In this document: positions 62,673 to 64,000 of the stretch, piece by piece
Layout of the letters: every line of letters begins with the position of its first letter
Numbering within the stretch: position 1 is the first letter of the stretch
NCBI GenBank assembly: GCA_020627685.1
Contig: JAHDGK010000002.1
Location: forward strand, 164,629-228,628
Direction: 5' to 3'
DNA: 64,000 nucleotides
Origin: Granulosicoccus sp.
GTDB taxonomy: Bacteria > Pseudomonadota > Gammaproteobacteria > Granulosicoccales > Granulosicoccaceae
Program-made: the position numbers and the translations under genes
The notes under the pieces: model-generated
Told to the model about the DNA's origin: nothing
The model's database searches: none
What the model saw: only the letters and a program-made list of their open reading frames with translations

Positions 62673-64000
62673 TTACGATTTATTAGCATCATTGAGGCGG
62701 CGTAATTCTAATAGCCGCTCTCTTATCCGTATTTCAAGGCCTCGCTCGACAGGCTCGTAAAATTGAACTGCTTCAAGCGTATCGGGGAAATAATGGGCAC
62801 CTGCGGCAAAACCATCTATTTCATCGTGAGCGTAGCGGTAGCCATCACCATGCCCTAGTTCTTTCATGAGTTTCGTTGGCGCGTTTCTAAGGCTCATGGG
62901 TACCGGTTGATTACCGGATTCTTTAACAAACGCCATGGCAGTTTTATAAGCGCTGTACACCGCATTACTTTTTGGCGCGCAGCTCATAAAAATGATGGCA
63001 TGGGCAATAGCCAGTTCACCCTCTGGACTTCCCAGCCTAGAGTAAGCATCCCAGGCGTATAGAGCATGCTGGGCGGCCCTAGGGTCTGCATTACCTATGT
63101 CTTCGGAGGCGAAGCGCAACACCCTGCGCGCAATATACAAAGGATCACAACCACCGTCTATCATGCGGCAAAACCAGTAAAGCGCTGCATCAGGATCTGA
63201 ACCGCGCATGGATTTATGCAGCGCTGATATCTGATCGTAAAAATTATCTCCGCCCTTATCAAACTGACGAAAAGAATCGCGTGTGACTTCTGAGATAACT
63301 CGCTCGTCGATAACCTTACGATCCCCTTCGATACGCGCACAATCGGCCGCGAGCTCCAGCAAGACCAAGGCATGCCTGCCGTCACCATCGGCGGTGGCGG
63401 CGAGTAAATCCCTGTGGGATTCGTGCATGTCGATATTGCTACTGCCAAGACCGAACTCTTCGTCGCTTAGCGCTCTATCGATAATGCCTCGGATGTCTGC
63501 TTTTTCCAAGTGTTTAAGCACGTAAACACGCACACGTGACAAAAGAGCATTGTTAAGTTCGAATGAAGGGTTCTCGGTGGTTGCCCCCACAAAGAACAAC
63601 GTACCGTCTTCAATATGCGGTAAGAATGCATCCTGTTGAGATTTATTAAAACGATGGACTTCATCGACAAACAACACACTGCGTTGCCCGGTAGTATCCA
63701 ACCGGTCGCGTGCCTCTGCCACTTTTTCGCGAATGTCTTTTACACCCGCTAAGACCGCAGAGATGCTCATAAAATGAGCGTCACAGTGCTTAGCAATCAT
63801 GCGTGCCAGTGTTGTCTTACCCGTACCGGGCGGGCCCCAGAAAATCATGGAGTGCAATCGGTTACGTTCCAACGCTTGTCGCAACGTACTGTCAGGACCC
63901 AACAGGTGTTGTTGCCCCGAAAACTCCGTTAAATCTTTCGGTCGTAATCGGTCTGCCAGTGGGCGTACCGAATCGTCCGCAGCAAAGAGTTGCCCACTAC
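62673..64000 (-). CDS. rarA: Replication-associated recombination protein RarA/MgsA (5' part missing)
   Basis: RarA is an AAA+ ATPase that acts at stalled replication forks. I translated past the first start-like codon to the window edge; the frame stays open and gives RPLADRLRPKDLTEFSGQQHLLG, the family N-terminus, so the true start lies beyond 64000. It has Walker A WGPPGTGKTTLAR, Walker B VLFVDEVHRFNK, sensor 1 GATTENPSFE and the C-terminal tetramerisation region with RMIDGGCDPLYIARRVLRFASEDIG (segments in parts). Confidence 0.96.
   Translation of the reverse strand, partial: SGQLFAADDSVRPLADRLRPKDLTEFSGQQHLLGPDSTLRQALERNRLHSMIFWGPPGTGKTTLARMIAKHCDAHFMSISAVLAGVKDIREKVAEARDRLDTTGQRSVLFVDEVHRFNKSQQDAFLPHIEDGTLFFVGATTENPSFELNNALLSRVRVYVLKHLEKADIRGIIDRALSDEEFGLGSSNIDMHESHRDLLAATADGDGRHALVLLELAADCARIEGDRKVIDERVISEVTRDSFRQFDKGGDNFYDQISALHKSMRGSDPDAALYWFCRMIDGGCDPLYIARRVLRFASEDIGNADPRAAQHALYAWDAYSRLGSPEGELAIAHAIIFMSCAPKSNAVYSAYKTAMAFVKESGNQPVPMSLRNAPTKLMKELGHGDGYRYAHDEIDGFAAGAHYFPDTLEAVQFYEPVERGLEIRIRERLLELRRLNDANKS

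Overview
The window reads as about 64 kb of chromosome from a free-living, probably marine, aerobic member of the Gammaproteobacteria. The evidence is the hfq-hflX-hflK-hflC-DUF2065-hisZ block, an hrcA-grpE-dnaK-dnaJ block, a membrane-bound formate dehydrogenase cluster with DUF3305/DUF3306/TAT-peptide/TorD accessories, and a stand-alone MnmC-type oxidoreductase. I saw no rRNA, tRNA, CRISPR array, insertion sequence, integrase or phage gene. Genus placement is not possible from this sequence alone.

Layout. 1-5.0 kb, minus strand: RNA chaperone Hfq, GTPase HflX, the HflK/HflC membrane complex, a DUF2065 protein and the start of hisZ. 5.25-6.1 kb: an exported protein with a C-terminal sorting-type tail. 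6.2-14.3 kb, plus strand: propionate activation and carboxylation (prpE, pccB, pccA, methylmalonyl-CoA epimerase), then a detached ccmI and an EamA transporter. 14.3-19.6 kb, minus strand: hrcA, grpE, dnaK, dnaJ with two good sigma-32-type promoters. 19.7-27.0 kb, plus strand: ispG, an MnmC FAD domain, then both methylmalonyl-CoA mutase subunits and the MeaB chaperone. The two propionate blocks together give a complete B12-dependent route propionate -> propionyl-CoA -> methylmalonyl-CoA -> succinyl-CoA.

27-35.5 kb is a mix: DUF2288 and DUF2959 lipoprotein, apt, a ComEA-like protein, heme A synthase, DUF3047, a Rieske-like protein missing a ligand, a cNMP-patatin protein, an ankyrin protein and an unknown protein. 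35.6-46.6 kb holds the formate dehydrogenase operon (eight minus-strand genes ending at a strong terminator), with divergent fdhD and a HTH-substrate-binding regulator.

46.6-53.5 kb, minus strand: nth (with a lysine-rich tail), an NtrC-like response regulator whose AAA+ domain has lost key motifs, its histidine kinase, and a 724-residue protein with a SpoT-like HD domain. This kinase / degenerate regulator / HD-protein set is the best candidate for something undescribed. 53.9-57.2 kb: a membrane protein with a DNA-binding-like N-terminus, a methyltransferase-like protein, a small unknown protein and an atypical LexA under a long dyad. 57.3-64 kb: degenerate bicupin, queG, a second EamA transporter, an orphan uraD, an AraC regulator, a small secreted protein, a GNAT acetyltransferase and the 3' part of rarA.
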